In this document: positions 61,349 through 64,000 of the stretch, piece after piece
Layout: the number at the start of each line of letters is the position of its first letter
How positions within the stretch are numbered: the first letter of the stretch is position 1
NCBI RefSeq assembly: GCF_000404225.1
Contig: NC_021353.1
Location: forward strand, 1,240,001 to 1,304,000
DNA: 64,000 nt
DNA from: Candidatus Methanomassiliicoccus intestinalis Issoire-Mx1
Lineage (GTDB): Archaea > Thermoplasmatota > Thermoplasmata > Methanomassiliicoccales > Methanomassiliicoccaceae
Direction: 5' to 3'
The notes under the pieces: generated by a model
Database searches by the model: none
The model's input: the letters and a program-made list of their open reading frames with translations, nothing else
Told to the model about the DNA's origin: nothing
Program-made: the position numbers and the translations under genes

Positions 61349-62914
61349 ATGAAAGTATATCTAGGAATTGATCTAGGAACAACTAACTCTTGCATATCCA
61401 GAATTACAGATATGGAAGATGAGCCAAGAGTGATAGAGACATCGGCATCGGATAAACATACTCTTCCGTCTGTAGTTAGTTATGAAGAAGACGGAATTGT
61501 TGTAGGAGATATAGCAAAACAATATTTGTTTGATGTTAAACATAAAAATAAAACTATAAAATTAGCAAAGATGTATATGGGTTCAGAAAAAAGATGGAAG
61601 ATAAATGAAAATTTGAGTGTGACTCCCGTAGATGTATCTGCAGAGGTATTAAAAAAATTGATGGAGCATTACAAGAATCAATATGGTAATGAAAGTTATG
61701 AGTGTATAATAACATGTCCAGCAAATTATATGGAGAATAAAAAAAATCTTGTTTTGGAAGCAGCAAAAGCTGCTGGAATTTCAGTTAAAAGTCTTTTGAA
61801 TGAACCCACTGCAGCTGCAATATCATTCTTTAAAACAAATAAAGATACGATCGGAAAAACAATAGTAGTCTTTGATTTAGGTGGTGGTACACTTGATGTT
61901 ACGGTTGCTACGTGTATAAAGGTGCAGCGAGATGGTGATGAGAACTACACATTGGAATATAAAATACGCTCATCTAAAGGAGAAGAAATGCTAGGTGGAT
62001 CATTATGGGATATTGAAGTAGAGAAAGAAATGTTACTGCAATGTTCACAACAGACTAATAGATCAGAAGAGGATATTAGAAAGAGTGTTGCTGATTATAC
62101 ATTGATAAAGTGTACATCAGAAGAATATAAGATTCAGTTATCTTCTGGATCATTGGATACTACGTTTGTATTACGTTCAACCGGCGACCTTGTAAATTTT
62201 AGATTTAGCATTGAGGATTTTGAAAAGAAAACAGAACATTTATTGCTCAAAGCACTAGGCGTATTTGATAATGCACTAGAAAGTGCATATAATAGTGAAG
62301 TGGAAGGTCTTCAAAAAATAACAAAAGATGACATATACAAAATAATACTTGTTGGAGGGGGGTCGAGGATGCCTCAAATCAAAAAAGGAATGATAGCAAG
62401 GCATCCAGATTTTGCTGATAAGATACTGATGAGGGATCCAGACCTATCCATATCAAAAGGTGCAGCGATATGGTGTAAAGAATATAATGAAACTATATTA
62501 ACAGAGCGCCTTTCCAATACGTTTGGGATTAGTGCGTACCCGAATGATGAAGATGAGGATATAGTTTGTTGTAATCATATACATATAGGTCAAAGTATAC
62601 CATGCGAATGCACATTGGACTACTTAACACGTTATGAATGCACAGCTCTTCACCAAAACATATATCAAAATGCTTCATCAATAGGTACAAAATATACTTC
62701 ATTAGATGAATGTGATAAAATAGGAACATTAATTGTTCAATTACCACATACTGTTCCCAAAGATACGCCAATAAAAACCACATTGAAAGTAGATTCATCT
62801 GGAATATTAAGCGTCATAAGTGAGTGCATAGGCGTAACAAATTCTTGTACAATCACTCTCACACCAGAGCTAGAAGAATCACTTCCAATTGATCTGATAT
62901 TAAGAGTAAAATGA
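61349..62914 (+). CDS. Short Hsp70-like protein
   Basis: A 521-residue Hsp70 homologue. The ATPase domain has GIDLGTTNSCIS near 6-17, NEPTAAAISFF near 151, VFDLGGGTLDVTVA near 173-186 and LVGGGSRMP near 334. A beta-sandwich-like substrate domain follows (about 395-521), but the helical lid of DnaK is missing, as in HscC-like and other specialised Hsp70s. The signature residues for ATP binding are intact. ATG 61349 is preferred to GTG 61340, which overlaps the previous stop. With the GrpE-like gene before it and the transglutaminase-like gene after it, it forms a chaperone-centred cluster of unknown task. Confidence 0.88.
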   Translation: MKVYLGIDLGTTNSCISRITDMEDEPRVIETSASDKHTLPSVVSYEEDGIVVGDIAKQYLFDVKHKNKTIKLAKMYMGSEKRWKINENLSVTPVDVSAEVLKKLMEHYKNQYGNESYECIITCPANYMENKKNLVLEAAKAAGISVKSLLNEPTAAAISFFKTNKDTIGKTIVVFDLGGGTLDVTVATCIKVQRDGDENYTLEYKIRSSKGEEMLGGSLWDIEVEKEMLLQCSQQTNRSEEDIRKSVADYTLIKCTSEEYKIQLSSGSLDTTFVLRSTGDLVNFRFSIEDFEKKTEHLLLKALGVFDNALESAYNSEVEGLQKITKDDIYKIILVGGGSRMPQIKKGMIARHPDFADKILMRDPDLSISKGAAIWCKEYNETILTERLSNTFGISAYPNDEDEDIVCCNHIHIGQSIPCECTLDYLTRYECTALHQNIYQNASSIGTKYTSLDECDKIGTLIVQLPHTVPKDTPIKTTLKVDSSGILSVISECIGVTNSCTITLTPELEESLPIDLILRVK

Positions 62915-62938
62915 GTATAATTCAGATAGGTGATATGA

Positions 62939-63064
62939 ATGTCAAAAGTATCAATGGAAAATCGATATAAGTACTACTATGAACAATTAGATATTAGATT
63001 AAAAGAAGCATATGATAGGATACATTCTGGATTAATAGATAGAAACAAATATATATATATTTAA
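62939..63064 (+). pseudogene. N-terminal fragment of the transglutaminase-like gene
   Basis: ATG 62939 follows AGGTGAT and opens a 41-residue frame (YYYEQLDIRLKEAYDRI), which is the usual helical start of transglutaminase-like proteins of gut Firmicutes. It stops at TAA 63062-63064 just after six AT units (63049-63060). Removing one AT unit joins it to the frame that carries the catalytic domain at 63127. It is therefore the 5' part of the same gene, out of frame in this sequence. Confidence 0.75.
63049..63060 (+). repeat. (AT)6 dinucleotide tract at a frame break
   Basis: Six AT units lie exactly where the reading frame of the transglutaminase-like gene changes. Loss of one two-base unit restores a single open frame from 62939 to 63894. 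Confidence 0.85.
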
Positions 63065-63126
63065 ATAAAAATTACAACTTTTGTGAAATTGACAACATAA
63101 TATCAAAAATTATTCTTGATGACCCG

Positions 63127-63894
63127 ATGATATATGACATAAGTCACCGTTCGATAAAGACTAATGATGGAATAATTGAAATAAAAATAAAATATATGTT
63201 CGACAATGATAAGAAAACAATATTGGATGATCAGATAGTGTATAAAATAAATGAAATATACTATAGTGATATATTTAACTGCACAGATGATTTTTCCATT
63301 GAAAAATCAGTTCATGATTGGATAATAAAAAACAGTGTTTGGCACAAAGAACAATCCAATGACCGAATTGAGGAATCAGAATATCACAGTATACTGGGGA
63401 CTCTTTTGTATGGGCGTGGTGTATGTTCATCAATTGCACATACTACCTGCTTGCTACTAAATAGCTATGGAGTAGATTGCGCTTCAATAACAGGAAATAA
63501 TCATCAATGGAATATTGTAAAACTAGATGATGTGTGGTATCATCTTGATGTAACATATGATTTTAATAATAATTATCAGTATTTTAACATAGATAATAAA
63601 ACTTGTTTTTTAGACCATGAATGTGAACAGAACGTTAATTGTCCATCAATGGCTATGAATTACTATGTAAAAAATAGATTAATTGCATCAAACAAGTATG
63701 AACTGGATAGGGCAATTATTAAACATATCGATGAAGACTCATTTATGGTTAAAATTTTAGATCTAAATATGAGTGACGTACGTAATATAATTATGCAATT
63801 GAGAGATAAATACTTTGATTTAAAAAAATACAGATATGAGTATGATGAGATTCAAAAAATGCTAATATTGACAAGGAGGGGTTATACTGAATAA
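63127..63894 (+). CDS. Transglutaminase-like cysteine protease/peptidase domain protein
   Basis: The catalytic part of the gene that starts at 62939. Counting from ATG 63127, Cys100 in GRGVCSSIAHTTCLLLNSYG, His126 in NNHQWNIV and Asp141 in HLDVTYD form the transglutaminase/papain-like triad. The open frame extends upstream to about 63043, into the (AT)6 tract. No signal peptide or membrane helix is visible, so it acts in the cytoplasm unless the missing start says otherwise. Activity could be proteolytic or deamidating; the substrate is unknown. It ends just before another gene with a strong Shine-Dalgarno. Confidence 0.8.
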   Translation: MIYDISHRSIKTNDGIIEIKIKYMFDNDKKTILDDQIVYKINEIYYSDIFNCTDDFSIEKSVHDWIIKNSVWHKEQSNDRIEESEYHSILGTLLYGRGVCSSIAHTTCLLLNSYGVDCASITGNNHQWNIVKLDDVWYHLDVTYDFNNNYQYFNIDNKTCFLDHECEQNVNCPSMAMNYYVKNRLIASNKYELDRAIIKHIDEDSFMVKILDLNMSDVRNIIMQLRDKYFDLKKYRYEYDEIQKMLILTRRGYTE

Positions 63895-64000
63895 AAAAAT
63901 TATTAATAAAAAAACAGAAATAATAATAGAAGATGATGAAGTGAATGGTACACAAGTTTTTCCATTTACAAGTCCTAAAGAAACACTCGATGTAGCAATA
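63887..64000 (+). CDS. Start of a further gene of the Hsp70-like cluster (partial)
   Basis: After AAGGAGGGG (63873-63881) a frame opens with CTG-AAT-AAA-AAA-ATT and stays open to the end of the window (about 38 residues, NKKIINKKTEIIIEDDEVNGTQVFPF). M-N-K-K would be a normal N terminus if CTG 63887 is the start. The first canonical start is GTG 63941. It overlaps the transglutaminase-like stop, so it belongs to the same operon. The product cannot be recognised from this fragment. Confidence 0.55.
   Translation, partial: MNKKIINKKTEIIIEDDEVNGTQVFPFTSPKETLDVAI

Noticed and set aside
62352..62362. Run of six G in the Hsp70-like gene
   Set aside because: It encodes the conserved GGGS motif of the ATPase domain and is too short for frequent slippage.
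1..64000. Searched by eye for CRISPR arrays, rRNA genes, tRNA genes, integrases and intact insertion sequences
   Set aside because: No regularly spaced repeats, rRNA segments, tRNA cloverleaves, tyrosine/serine recombinase motifs or DDE transposases were found.

Overview
The window looks like chromosomal DNA of a gut-type methanogenic archaeon, most likely Methanomassiliicoccales (Thermoplasmatota). The informational and lipid genes are archaeal: an archaeal-type glutamyl-tRNA synthetase, proteasome beta subunit, aCPSF1/FttA termination nuclease, RFC large subunit, TYW1, geranylgeranyl reductase with its ferredoxin, an archaeal lipid UbiA prenyltransferase, ApgM, and a UbiD-type enzyme of the archaeal mevalonate pathway. 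Large surface proteins with InlB/Listeria-Bacteroides repeats and BspA-like leucine-rich repeats, and many genes that look bacterial, fit a dense gut community. The placement rests on gene content read by eye, not on a phylogeny.

Layout. 1-3.6 kb: end of a probable nitroreductase, UbiD-type decarboxylase, gltX, and a possible structured RNA. 3.6-7.9 kb: two surface proteins, one with an 11-G tract after its membrane anchor. 8.7-14 kb: one co-directional run encoding a four-subunit pyruvate-type 2-oxoacid:ferredoxin oxidoreductase and the two-subunit indolepyruvate enzyme. 14-27 kb: thiamine salvage (thiE, thiM), small anchored and zinc-ribbon proteins, apgM, a U32 protein, a repetitive surface protein, and the ether-lipid pair (ferredoxin plus geranylgeranyl reductase) facing UbiA. 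26.5-32.2 kb: a folded RNA candidate, psmB, aCPSF1, TYW1 and rfcL. 32.3-36.7 kb: a threefold-repeat membrane protein, an LRR surface protein and a YgjP-type metallopeptidase.

From about 36.8 kb the window becomes accessory. Two catalases flank a SPL-family radical SAM protein that ends in a bacterial beta-clamp motif. An iron/cobalamin-type ABC importer follows; its binding protein carries a dockerin-like module, its ATPase is frameshifted, and a tandem palindromic operator sits at its promoter. Next come an EFR1 flavodoxin-ferredoxin and a four-gene operon (45.5-50.6 kb) in which one TPR module is joined to different C-terminal domains, one of them SUFU plus DUF2185. MATE, DUF4241, a Crp/Fnr regulator with an iron-sulfur protein and hybrid-cluster protein, a PNPOx-ferredoxin fusion, a zinc-macrodomain/SirTM ADP-ribosylation pair and a DUF362 ferredoxin follow. 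The last 3.7 kb is an AT-rich cluster of a GrpE-like protein, a short Hsp70-like protein and a transglutaminase-like protein; two of its reading frames are interrupted exactly at simple repeats (12 G, and six AT units).

The main points for follow-up are the homopolymer/dinucleotide tracts that look like on/off switches, the GrpE-like/Hsp70-like/transglutaminase cluster, the TPR-adaptor immunity-like operon, the archaeal SirTM-macrodomain pair, and three genes whose best start is a near-cognate codon (ACG, ATA, CTG) behind a good Shine-Dalgarno sequence.
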